Shown here: piece by piece, positions 1 through 9,533 of the stretch
Position numbering within the stretch: the stretch's first letter is position 1
Layout: each line of letters opens with the position of its first letter
Assembly (NCBI GenBank): GCA_011947345.1
Contig: JAAVTG010000195.1
Span: forward strand, 1 to 31,202
Source: Phytophthora quininea
Lineage: Eukaryota; Oomycota; Peronosporomycetes; Peronosporales; Peronosporaceae
Reading direction: 5' to 3'
Length of the DNA stretch: 31,202 bases
Notes under the pieces: generated by a model
Told to the model about the DNA's origin: nothing
What the model saw: the letters and a program-made list of their open reading frames with translations, nothing else
Database searches by the model: none
Program-made: the position numbers and the translations under genes

Positions 1-554
1 TCCGTTTAAGGTGGATACCAGGCGATCATCCACATTGACTTCCTTCGTAATAAGTTGCTGTGCTGCCAACACAAAATTTGAACCAATGGTCAGGGATCAT
101 GATCGAGCACATGACGGAGCAGCTGCCCATGCATATCTAGCAAACTACTCAGATACGTTGCTGTCAGTGTCGTCATGGCACGCACACTGGCCACTGCGCT
201 TTTGTCGTCTGCGAGACGTTCATAAATCTCCGCACAATGTGTCCACGCCTCCTGTGCTTCTGTCGGATTCGAAACCGCATCTGCTAGTAAATAGCACAAG
301 GACGCAGAGGTAGATTTCATACTCGCCTCCAGCGCGTCTTTACGGAACGCAGGCGAGTGTGGTAGTAACGCACGTGCGGCTTCAATAGCCGCAGCGCGTC
401 ATCGTCATCTTCAGCCGTGAGTTTTGCTAAAATCTGCTGCTGCACTGCCGTGTCGTGCGCAATAAGCGACGGCATGGTCGCCAACAATTGCAGTGTCAAC
501 GTTCTTCCAGTAACACCCTTCTCGTCTTTTAAAGGCCGATAAATGACTCAGAAG
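1..554 (-). CDS. Partial gene of unknown function, helical/TPR-like, broken into three frames
   Basis: Three minus-strand open segments (about 554-400, 400-100 and 100-1) read as one continuous, Leu/Ala-rich, probably all-helical protein once frame changes near 530, 395 and 100 are allowed. Phrases such as AEIYERLADD resemble TPR-like helical repeats. Two of the changes fit a single missing base; the one near 530 fits an extra A in a short A run. A plausible intron 3' end (CTAAC branch-like motif, then CCGCAG) lies just upstream, so 554 may be the start of an internal exon rather than of the gene. The gene runs off the left edge. I do not recognise the family; a separase-type or other helical scaffold is possible but unsupported. 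That it is coding is likely; identity is open. Confidence 0.45.
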
Positions 555-764
555 CTGCGGTAATAATACAACGTTAGTGAAATCTACCCCACCCTACCTT
601 CAAACCTACTCACTCTACCTTGGTGGGATCGTTCACTTGAGCCACATGAGCTTTAGCTCGTTGAAACACAGAATGGCGCTTCTCACGATCTGATTGTCAC
701 TACAAGAACACACGTTAGGTTAGTACCTTCCCTGACTCTACCTCATTCTACCTTTGTTCTACCT
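555..764. other. Non-coding stretch with CTACCT-type degenerate repeats
   Basis: No convincing open frame. Two patches, about 572-620 and 722-765, are built from repeated CTACCT or CTACCTT units with short spacers. On the other strand they read AGGTAG. A related GGTAGT cluster recurs at about 1479-1500. They look like degenerate simple repeats at the border between the edge gene and the repeat-like block that follows. Confidence 0.4.
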
Positions 765-1097
765 TGTTGTGAAGTGTTCCGCTAGCTTCGTAAATACGGC
801 AGCTAGGAAGTCCGGCCAGACGTAGGACTCTACCGTGAGTAGTCTCGAGTAGAACAAGAAACACTCCCATCGACCCGGCCAAATGCCTCCCCATAGCTGC
901 CGGCTTGGGGTGCTGAGCCTTCTGGAGCTGTAGGGCCTTGATCTCACTTCTAGTTGGGCGAACTCCCTCAGATGGAGGTCGGCGCCGTCTGCAGGCGACG
1001 GGGGCTCAGTGCCAAGGGAAGGTCGTTGGGCGCTGCATGCTGCGAGTCGGCAGCCGGGTCCCCGTGGAACACGCGGTAGTGCGCGTGGGGTACTACA
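765..1097 (-). repeat. Possible solo LTR, about 333 bp
   Basis: Read on the minus strand this GC-rich block starts TGTAGTACCCC and ends CACAACA, so it has the TG...CA termini of a retroelement LTR and a length in the usual LTR range. It contains no long conserved protein frame. I see no matching direct repeat flanking it and no second copy in the window, so the call rests on the termini and composition only. It could equally be other repetitive DNA. Confidence 0.25.
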
Positions 1098-1235
1098 AAA
1101 CCTGCCAGCATTTTCAAAGTAGGCGAGATTATATTTGTGATTTAGAATGGCTAAACATTGTTTAGATTTAATCGCAGTTTTTATACGATCACAGATTCGC
1201 GTCGATAGTCGCCCTCCTCACTGTTGTCGTGTGGG

Positions 1236-1304
1236 TGCTTCCGCAGCTTGTCACGTGGTATGCTTTCGCAGCTTGTCGCGTGGTGTGCTTCCGCAGCTTC
1301 CGAC
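1236..1304. repeat. 25-bp tandem repeat, about 2.75 copies
   Basis: Unit TGCTTCCGCAGCTTGTC plus CGTGG and a variable end. Copies start at 1236, 1261 and 1286, each with one or two substitutions; the third is truncated after 19 bp. The repeat lies at the 3' end of a minus-strand open frame (1562-1251). Confidence 0.75.
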
Positions 1305-1562
1305 GCCAGTGAGAACGACTAGCAATATCGCCACAGCAAATGCAATCCCAAAGGCTCCATACACCTCGGCTTTGCATTTGATCATTACTGCCACATTCGA
1401 CTCTCTCAACTGCCTTCGGTGTGACTTGCGCGAATGCTTTTGCAAACTCATGAGTACTTCTGCCTTGAAGATAGTCGAGGGTAGTCGAAGGTAGTTGAGT
1501 GTGCTTGCTGCAAGATGCGGAATGGTGCTCCCGGAGTTGTCGGAGCAAACAGCAGTTACCAC
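1251..1562 (-). CDS. Weak ORF with one hydrophobic segment, unassigned
   Basis: A 103-codon open frame whose first possible codon is GTG, with no ATG near its start. The C-terminal third contains one strongly hydrophobic stretch (AFGIAFAVAILLVVLTG) following a basic region, as in a C-tail membrane anchor, and then runs into the 25-bp tandem repeat and stops. There is no signal peptide, RxLR motif or recognisable domain. It could be the end of a decayed membrane-protein gene or chance. The hydrophobic block is the only positive argument. Confidence 0.2.
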   Translation of the reverse strand: MVTAVCSDNSGSTIPHLAASTLNYLRLPSTIFKAEVLMSLQKHSRKSHRRQLRESNVAVMIKCKAEVYGAFGIAFAVAILLVVLTGVGSCGSTPRDKLRKHTT

Positions 1563-1900
1563 CGGCAGACAGTCTTCAAAGACTCGTCACGTTGTGGACG
1601 TTCTCAGTGCGGTTGTTTAGTGCGAGACCCTCAGGTTCATACCTGGCTCTCGCTCGGACGAATGCATCAATATCCAAGAACGGTTCAGTACGTCAAAGGG
1701 CTGAGGAGAAAGTGCTGTGAAATTCCAGCTCAAGTGGATCCTGACCGTTACGCATTCCGTTATTACCCTCATCAGCCTCGACTCCATGCAGCGCTGCCGT
1801 CCTGAAAAGAGTTTTATGATACAGGAGACGACTACTACACAGGTTTACTAAAGAATTACAGAAGGTCCGAGAGGTCTGGCACTGCTCTCAGCAGTGAAAA

Positions 1901-2380
1901 GTGGACTATCCAGGTTGGAGATTCTTGCTGACTAAATACTGCGGTGCGGAGAGGGATTTCAAGAACTCGATTATCCTGAGTGGTTCTTGTTGGTCTTGGA
2001 TTGGGAGTGGAGTCCTTACCAAAGATGGGGAGAGTAAGTTAACGTTACATCGATTCAGTGAACCTCACGAACAGAGTGCGGGGTATTTACAAGCAATAAA
2101 AAAAATGCAGCGTTGGAGAAGCAAAGACAATGCATATCAAAGTGCCAGTGCAAGTGAGTTTTGCAGATTGGCCTATAACGTCGATGCGATGAATTGTTTG
2201 GATACGTCGATCGTGGATCGGATGAGACACTGGCACCCGTCAGCGTCGCTCATCGGAATATCCGATGCTGTTATGGTGATCGAACCCGCCTGTAACGACG
2301 CCTGGCCTCCATGGATGCACGTTTGTGTTGAGTCAAACGGCTCCGTGTTATGTAAGCAGTGCTGCGTTGCAGACGAGTGA
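1901..2380 (+). CDS. Unassigned ORF, 159 codons
   Basis: The longest open frame in the left accessory region, ATG at 1901 and TGA at 2378-2380. The composition is protein-like (mixed charged residues, several Trp and Cys, a C-terminal cluster with CKQCC), but I recognise no domain. The opposite strand is also open over part of it (2505-2173), which weakens the case. It may be a fragment of a transposon protein or a degenerate gene: the surrounding 1.8-3.3 kb is full of short discontinuous frames on the same strand. Confidence 0.25.
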   Translation: MDYPGWRFLLTKYCGAERDFKNSIILSGSCWSWIGSGVLTKDGESKLTLHRFSEPHEQSAGYLQAIKKMQRWRSKDNAYQSASASEFCRLAYNVDAMNCLDTSIVDRMRHWHPSASLIGISDAVMVIEPACNDAWPPWMHVCVESNGSVLCKQCCVADE

Positions 2381-2489
2381 CTGTTTTCGGTCTCTTGTCG
2401 TCGAAGTTGGGGCTTGTGCCGATGTCGGCACAGAAAACAACATTGCAGCGGCACCTCCGATGCCAGGGTGTGGCGTGGAGGGTTAGACG

Positions 2490-3319
2490 ATGAGCTCTCG
2501 AGCAAATATGAAACTAACGCTACTCCTACGACGTGTCCTTCGTTGGTTTCTCCTTCTTATCGAAAAGCTATTTTCAACAGCTAACCGCCGTGAAAATAAC
2601 CAATTGGAAGACGCAAATCCAGAACGGGTGCAATTAATTATCGTGACGAAGAATGAAGTTGTCCTCGTAGTTGGCGCGCATGTCAATCAAAGTCTGGTAT
2701 CTACAGCCAATGCTCTAGGATAACGTCCATCGTATTAACAGCATGGGGAATTGGCACTCCCAGAACGCGCAACGGTGGAAATGGCTGGCTTATGGACTGT
2801 TTTGCAAGTGAGCTCTCGCTCGTTCCTCTTTTGAATCTCTTGTTTTCGACGTTGAAAGGATGTTGAAGGACGATATCGACGAGTTCTGTAAAGTTATGCT
2901 TTCGCAACTCCCGGAAGAAGACCTTTTCAACTGTCCTTGCGGAAGCATTCATGAGCGATGAGCGACTCTGAAAAGTGGGCGCGGGTCCGATGCTCTTACA
3001 ACGTTATTGGACAAGATTTATTAGAGTTTGGTGTTGATACATTCACAACCACTGCAGCCTCCGTCCGAACATTGCGACGACGGAAAAAAGTGCTTTGGTA
3101 TAAGGCCTTATGTGATGGATTTGTCCTGTGGTATGGCCGCCTGCTTGTCAAACGCAAGGACTTGTCATTTCGCGATGCGAAGTGGAATCTAACTTGACCG
3201 CTCATCCAAACTTAAAACAGAAGCCAAGCGGCATTGCTCATACTATCGCACAGAACATAAAAGAAGCGAAAGAAAGCGTGTACATCGCGACTAGACTCGG
3301 CAAAGCACGTTCTGGATGA
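2490..3319 (+). other. Discontinuous coding-like frames, unassigned
   Basis: Several short plus-strand frames follow each other: 2490-2723; about 2824-2970 (acidic, ending in a Cys-rich FNCPCGS motif); 2958-3197 (basic); and the second half of 3128-3319, which ends in TGA at 3317-3319. The last two look like one protein tail separated by a frame change near 3190. A minus-strand frame at 2952-2701 competes. I cannot assign a family. A decayed gene or mobile-element protein just outside the ABCC inverted repeat is the most economical reading. Confidence 0.25.
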
Positions 3320-3515
3320 GTTCGTGACTTCCAGATTTTTGCTTTTGGTGCGTCTCCCGTTCTACAGAAGGTATATTTTCATGCGGTAAGTTGATGATCG
3401 AGAAGTTGATGCAGTTCGTGCAAGTGTCTAGAACAATTATGGATTCGGCAGTGGATAACAGATAGCAAAACATTCTCTTATTTGTTATGTTCATGGACTC
3501 ATTTTCCCTCCCCCT

Positions 3516-6500
3516 GGAACCGCTCCAAGTACCCGCCTTCCTCGATGAGGTCGAAGAAATGGCCCTCCCCTTTTGAATTAGTTCCGACGGACTGGCAAGC
3601 TCCATCACGCGGCCATTGTCCATCACTAGAATGCGGTCCGAGTCCAGAATCGTGTCGAGTCGATGGGCAATCGTAAGCACCGTCGAGTCCTTGAACACAT
3701 CGCGGATGACGCGCTGCAGTGCCTGGTCAGTGTCGTGGTCCACCGCAGCAGTAGCCTCGTCGAAAATCACGATGCGGGACTTGCGTAGCAGCGAACACCC
3801 ATGCACAGCATCTGCCGCTCCCCGACACTGAAGTTCTCTCCGTTCTCCTCCACGAGCGCGTCGAGTTTGCCGCTTTCGGCTTCGATTCGAGGGAGGCCAA
3901 CTCGACGCAGACACGTCCACAACTCGTCATCACTGAACTCGCTGAACGGGTCCAAGTAGTTCCGCAACGTTCCCTTGAAAGCACTGGGTTCTGTGGGATG
4001 ATGGAGAGCTTCTCACGAAGCGTCTTGAGTCCGATTGTGGTGGTATCCACACCGTCGATCAAGATGGAACCAGCTGCCAGCTCGTTGATTCGGAACAGAG
4101 CCATGGTCAGACTCGACTTACCAGCACCAGTCCGACCAACGATCCCGAGCTTTTCGCCGCCACGGACAGAGAAACTCAAGTCGTTGAGCACCAGTTGACC
4201 GCCGTCCTTGTACCGGAAGCTGACATGGCTAAACACAATATCACCCGATACTGGCCAAAGACTGGGAGGGTCAATGGCTTGCTGGTGCTTCTTGCACAAT
4301 GTCCGTGTACTCTTGAAGACGTTCAGGGCTGACCATCATCGGCTCTACTTCAGAGAGCGCCTGTACAAGTCGCTCGAGGTTCTGAGAGACTCTGAGAGCG
4401 TAGGAGAAAGCCAAACCGATGACAGCAGCACCTAACTCGTGACGAAGCATGACGAGGGACGTCGTAACTACCAGCACTAGCAAACTGCCGACCAGTTGGA
4501 TGTTCAGCGAAAACCACTGCGAGACGCACAGCTGTCCGTACCAGATCTTGTTGTCGTCCAGCTTGTCATTGTTCGTGACTTGAAAGCGGTGCACATGACC
4601 ACCACCAAAGGCACGAATAATTGCGCCGCCGTCCACAGTCTCAGACAAATGGTTAAGTACTGGGGCCTGGGTCGTTTTGGACAGTCGCTGTAGTTCTCGA
4701 GCTGGACGGATGTAAAAGTTCCCGATGCGGTAGTACAAGTAAGCCACTGGAAGCAGCAGGAAGCCCTTCCAGCGGATCACAATCGCGGCAGTAGCTGCAC
4801 TACAACCAACCGAGAAGATGGTTGAAGTCATTCGACTGAATAGTTGGGGGATGTTGGCATCCACAACGGAGACATCGCCTCCGTATCGAGTCAAAATGCG
4901 GCCAATGGGATTAGCGTCGAAGAAGCGCATCGGTGCATGCATCAAAGCATTTGTCATGGCGTCAAACATTCGCTATGCAGCACGTATGCCATAAACGGTC
5001 GTTGTAAGCATGCGGCCAAACATCATCGACGCTGACATCACACCTAGAAGGGTATAAACTTCAAGTCGATACGATACTGACGGAGGTGGCGAGTCATCTC
5101 GTTTGACATCATCACTTGACCACGCTCCCAGCCAAAAATCGCTGCCTATCTGTAGTGTTTGCCATCCTGTGGATGCCACCAAGAAGAAAAATGCAGCAGG
5201 GAAACCTCCAGCTGCGCGGTAGTATGCCCAAAGACATGTCCACTCACGTGTCCTTCCACTCGATCTTCCTCCTCAACGAGTTTCCCTAGACTTTCCAGCT
5301 TAATACTCGAGGCAGATGTGTGGCAATTCCAGACCCGTGTTAGTGTTGACATCAGGTCCAAACCGGATCGGTTGGGCTGCAAACGGTGAGACGAGCGGGT
5401 CGTTCTCGACAGGGTCAGTCACGTGACGAGTCTCTACAACTGTTCCGAGTTCATCAATGGTGACAGCCCTTGTAATGTACGGCGACTCGATGATCTCGGG
5501 GTTGTGCGTGACGAGGATGATCGTCTTGTTCTTCAATAAACCCAAAAGCACTTCTGGAAAATCTCGTTCTGCACGATAGCATCCACGGCTGACAGCGGAG
5601 AGTCCAAAGGAAGACGCTCGCTTCGCTGTAGCAGGCACGAGCTAGCGCAATTCGAGCCTTCTGGCCGCCAGATAAATTCACGCCTCGCTCGCCGATTTCG
5701 GTGGCATCACCCGCCGGCAGCGACCGGAGATCTGCTACCAGCGCACAAGCATCCAGCACTTTCTCGTATTTCTTGCGGTCATACAAGTGGCCAAACAAAA
5801 TGTTGTCGCGCACCGTCATGTTTTGGATCCAAGCCTGCTGCGAAGTGTACGCCATGCTGCCGCCAACGTACACTGTGCCGCTGTGCTTCACCATGTCACC
5901 CAACAGCGCAGAGCACACGGAAGACTTGCCACAGCCTACTGATCCATGTAACACCAAGAAACTCCCGGCCTTCACTTCGAGGTTGACGTTCTTTAACAGC
6001 GTCGAGTCATGGTCCCAGCCGAATTCTCCGTCCTCGACAGCGACAACCACTTTTCTCAAACCATATTTCTCACCTTTAGGGTCATCAAAGCGCATGACGT
6101 TGCCGTCGTCCAGTTCTGGCATCTCAAGGAATGACTCGATTCGCTCCAGCGCCACCTTGGACTGCACCAAGGACGGCAAAATATTCGTGATCATTCTCAG
6201 TGGCATTTGAATCAGCTGGAACAGCGCGATACTCGTGAAGACGATCGCAGGCGTCAAAGTTCTGTGCATTACGCCAGTGTAGACACCGAATGACGCTACA
6301 CTGATGAAGACTGGCATTCCCCACAGCATGACAACGCTCAGGCAAGCGAGCAATCTTCTCTTGAACAGGTCCTTCATCTCGATCGCACGTGCCTCCTTAA
6401 TCTGGTCCATCAGTTGGTCTTCCCATGCGTTAAACTTGACGATCTCCACGGCCTTAAACACTTCCGTCACTCTCTTCATGCGAACATCTTTACCGTGTCG

Positions 6501-7365
6501 ATATCGTCTCTGAATTCGGAACATGAAGCGAGAGATGACGTGGTTGACTCCAAGCATCATCACAATCACAGCCACGCCGGCAGCAGCAGCAACCCCAGCA
6601 CGTCGTACAGCATGTAGCTGACGATTACAATTTGCAGTGGAATCAGCCACACCTGATGGACCAAGAAAGCCGTGGCCAAGATGGCGTCACTATCCGACGT
6701 GTACATGTTGCTGATAGCGCCCGTCGACTTGTCCTTCCTCGCTTCAGCGTTCAGCCTCAACGTCTTCCTGAACATCAGCGTCTTTACCGACGCCACCAGC
6801 TTGATAGCAATCACCTCCGAGTAAAACCTCGCGTAGTTGTCTGTCAACGCCTGCAGCACTTTCGCAGCGAACAGCGCCGCCACCCAGACGCAAACGACCT
6901 GCAGCACGGGCCACTCGTCTTCGGGTCTTCTTGTGCCAGTAATGACAGACTGGAGACCACTTCTTTCAGCACGACGGGGCCGATGAGGTTGCAGAGCATG
7001 GAGACCAGGAACGCGAGTCCCGTGAGCACCATCCTAGGCCAAAACACACCAGCGCAGCCTTGTACATGGACTGGGACTGGTGGAAGACGTTGGCGAAGCG
7101 TCTCGACGCATTGTCGGCCTGTAGGTCGGACCGGAGCGGCCACACGTCGTCTCCGTTGAGCTGCCGCCGCTGTCCGAGCTTCATGAGCGGCTCCACCCAG
7201 TGCAGCAGCAGTCGAGACCATCGGCCGGCGGCGTCTTGAGGGTGCGGCCGCCGCCCGCTTGGACTCCGAGTGGTCGAAGGTGTCGTAGCCATTGCTCTGC
7301 AGCGGCAGCAGCTCTGCCGACGTCATGGGGCAGATGTCTGCAGCCTGGAGAGGATTGGGGAATGA
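3516..7365 (-). pseudogene. ABCC (MRP-type) ABC transporter, decayed copy (arm A)
   Basis: Minus-strand copy of the transporter at 9559-13601, with the same order: N-terminal TMD, NBD1 (Walker A GSVGCGKSS, signature NLSGGQ), linker, TMD2, NBD2 ([27 protein letters not shown]). Aligned to the other copy it has a 2-base deletion near 7245, single-base deletions near 7035, 6929, 6590, 5605, 5543, 5226, 3988, 3788 and 3557, small multi-base deletions near 4550, 4275 and 3895, and an in-frame TAG at 4973-4975 just before TMD2. It cannot encode a full transporter. The NBD1-TMD2 linker is about 180 bp shorter than in the other copy. The core at about 4930-5383 is much more diverged than the rest. 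The homology stops inside the last codons, so the true 3' end is missing. Confidence 0.92.
3516..7365 (-). repeat. Arm A of a large inverted repeat
   Basis: 3,850 bp, matching 9520-13550 in opposite orientation. The outer edge (3516) pairs with 13550 and the inner edge (7365) with 9520. Identity is near total over about 5383-7365 and 3516-4930, and low between. Even the antisense translation of 5701-6210 is identical, residue for residue, to that of 11189-10680, which shows that silent positions match too. Spacer 7366-9519. Confidence 0.95.
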
Positions 7366-7564
7366 ATAAGGATGCGTCCATTGTTGCGCATAACGATCAA
7401 CTTGCTGACAATTGCCGCAGGTAATCGGGCTGCACGCGTGATCAGGCCGTGTACCCAAAAATGACCGTGGTGTGTGGATTTCACTCTCCAAACTGTGAGT
7501 AGGAAAAACGTTGATTAACTGGTGTATGGGACTAAACGTTTGTTTTGTGAGTCCCAGGACCAAG
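7366..7564. other. Spacer between arm A and the Crinkler-type relic
   Basis: No gene seen. The sequence immediately outside the inverted-repeat edge has no counterpart beside the other arm. It ends at the ATG of the NTPase relic. Confidence 0.5.
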
Positions 7565-8968
7565 ATGGAAGATATTCGGCTTGTATCTCGAGATAGCTCC
7601 CTCGTTCCGTGTGCCGATCCATTCTTCTCCCAGTTCCCTGCAGCTGAAAAAGCTGGCAATTGGCTTAAGTTCCCGTCGTCGCTGCCATTGACAAAATGCC
7701 AGGCGCTGTACATTCGTTCTTCGTACGAGTCGATCGCTGCTCAAGCTTTGCTCAAGACGGACCCAAATCGCCGCAAATATGCCATCGTCACGGGCTCGCC
7801 TGGAACTGGTAAGTCAGTATTTGTCTACTACGTGATGTGGAAATTGATCAAAGAAAAGAAGAGAGTGCTATTTGCGACCGAAGTGCCGCCGATATACTTC
7901 GATGGATCGACGATTTTCCAATGCAGGGCGTTGGTCAGCACGTTTAATCAACAGTTCTGGGCGCCAGATTTATGGTGCCTCGTGGATGCTGTGGATCCGG
8001 TTAGTATGGCTGGACTGCCTGTCCATGGCTGCTCAATTCTTCTCGCGAGTACACGAGGACGCATTCAGAAGTTACGGAAGCTCTCTCCAGCACCGGAGAT
8101 CTTCTACATGCCGCTATGGACGAAGAAGAACTTGCGAGCATTTCTGTCTTGTATCCAGATGCTGCAGGCGTGTGGGAGAATCGCTTTAAGTGCTTGGGTG
8201 GGATCCCTCGTCTTGTGCTACAAGACGTTCAAACTGACCCGGAAGTGTTGCTGACGAGGGTGTGTGGTAGCTGCTAGAATGAAGACAGTATCCGTTTGGT
8301 TTCTGTCGAGGCGCTGGATTTGAACAACGAGAGCGTTCAAATGCTCATTCATATCCGCAGCCAGCAGCCTTATCGAGTATACCATTCAATTCGCTTCAAG
8401 ATTGGCGGTGCAGGTGATTGCCCGCATGTGGTGGTGGCGGATGCGCACCAATATGTGCAACCTTTTGGTTCCAGTGAGTTTAACCCGTTGGCGCGGTTCT
8501 TGTGCGAATACATCTTCGAGTCGCATGCGCTGGATCTGGTGGAGTGGGTCATTCGTCTCCCGAAAACTGCAGACTGGTGCTGATATTCAAGAGCAGAGAA
8601 CGCTGAAGCGCAAGCGTCAGCGACGAAGACGAAGACGAAGAAGAAGTTATCGACATTCCAGTCTCGCTACTTCCTCGTCAAACTGTGGATCGCGTGGAAA
8701 TCGGTCAAACTCAAAGACAGCTTTACGTATTGAGGGACTCGAGCAATGCTGCTATTGACGCGTGGGTGCCCAGCTTCGGTGGGTTTCAAGTTGTGGTGGC
8801 AAGGAACGACGACACCAAGGCCGGTGTGGCAGACGACCTGGCAAAACTGGGCTCGAAAGGCAATCGACTCTTCTTTTGCTTCCCCACTCTACTTCGACTC
8901 GTTCACCAAGAAGACGCCTCTGGAGGTGGAACAGTTTGTGATTCTTGTGCCGTACCCGGGCGAGCTTT
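7565..8968 (+). pseudogene. Crinkler/RHS-type NTPase-nuclease relic
   Basis: From ATG 7565 the frame encodes a P-loop NTPase of the kind shared by oomycete Crinkler effectors and RHS proteins: Walker A GSPGTGKS (7793-7816), Walker B-like LWCLVDAV (about 7970-7995), then the family's MPLW and GGIPR motifs. After these come an IRSQ-PYR motif (about 8358-8380), an acidic run, and a C-terminal restriction-nuclease-like fold segment (IDAW, then FQVVV, then QFVILVP) ending at TAA 8968. The reading frame breaks near 8120, 8550, 8625 and 8880, with an in-frame TAG near 8275, so no full product is possible. No secretion signal or LFLAK-type N-terminus is visible upstream, so it may be only the C-terminal part of a former effector. 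Family call from motif order; host role is inference. Confidence 0.8.
8620..8655 (+). repeat. GAC/GAA triplet run
   Basis: Imperfect GACGAA repeats, encoding an Asp/Glu run inside the NTPase-nuclease relic. A slippage-prone site; one of the frame breaks of the relic is next to it. Confidence 0.6.
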
Positions 8969-9519
8969 AATGTGACGCAGTGCCGTGCTTCTTTCATACG
9001 TACTAACTTTTGTTGCGGATCGCCTGCAGTCTGCCAACTTTTCGTTGCCATCGAGTTCAAGACGAGGCCATGTGGTGCAAAACCTTGGTGGACGATCAGG
9101 CGCCACGCACGTGGCATCTGCCAATAGTAGCAGCCACCGTTGCCATGAAAGCTGGCAAGAAGGAGATCATCATGGCAACGAAAATGGTTGCCCCAGCGTA
9201 GAAGGTGTTCGTATTGCAAGAGTCTGAGGATAATCTTCTTGTTTGATTGATGACAGTGCCGTCGTTGACTCCTGCTCATGATTAACTTGGTCTGAAGGAT
9301 ACTCCTCCATTTACCACGGCTCATAATCTCCGGGCAATCAGCACACACACATTCCCCTGTTCCCCTGCACTCTCAAGCATGACAAAGCGCTTGGCAACCA
9401 ACCGCCAGTCTCTCCATTTCATCCGGCATCGAGGCGTCCATGCTCTGCTCGAAACGAGATCACTTTGATACCAAACACCAACATTCAGGTCTAGAGAGTC
9501 CCTCGTGGCGTGTGCCTCC
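8969..9519. other. Spacer between the relic and arm B
   Basis: 551 bp without a gene I can support. Short competing frames occur on both strands. It holds an 11-bp perfect inverted repeat (9138-9148 with 9170-9180, 21-base loop). A CTAAC followed by CCTGCAG near 9002-9030 resembles an intron 3' end but has no partner exon. Any upstream promoter elements of the ABCC gene must lie in its last part. Confidence 0.45.
9138..9180. repeat. 11-bp perfect inverted repeat (stem-loop)
   Basis: CGTTGCCATGA at 9138-9148 is the exact reverse complement of TCATGGCAACG at 9170-9180, with a 21-base loop. It lies in the spacer between the Crinkler-type relic and the ABCC promoter. Function unknown; it may be a remnant of a small element. 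Confidence 0.7.
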
Positions 9520-9533
9520 TCATTCCCCAATCC
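9518..9533 (+). promoter_or_regulatory. Oomycete initiator (Inr/FPR-like) for the ABCC gene
   Basis: The sequence CCTCATTCCCCAATCC fits the oomycete core-promoter pattern TCAYTYY followed by a CAAT-type element, 26 bases upstream of ATG 9559. Base identity with the inverted copy starts exactly inside this box (9520). Confidence 0.6.

Noticed and set aside
1236..1304. CRISPR-like array
   Set aside because: The 25-bp units are adjacent, with no unique spacers: an ordinary tandem repeat in a eukaryotic genome.
1189..1548. 119-codon minus-strand frame overlapping the hydrophobic ORF
   Set aside because: Different frame from the one with the membrane segment, with no domain and no clear start; at most one of the two can be coding.
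5701..6210. 169-codon open frame on the plus strand inside ABCC copy A, identical to one antisense to copy B (11189-10680)
   Set aside because: It is the antisense shadow of NBD1. Its identity in both arms only reflects near-identical DNA and is used as evidence for that.
6844..7713. 289-codon minus-strand frame running from the ABCC relic into the spacer
   Set aside because: It joins out-of-frame ABCC sequence to antisense of the Crinkler-type relic; the part beyond 7365 has no ABCC counterpart. Not a fusion gene.
8752..9348. 198-codon minus-strand frame
   Set aside because: Antisense to the nuclease-like end of the relic and its flank; no recognisable domain, and the plus strand explains the first part better.
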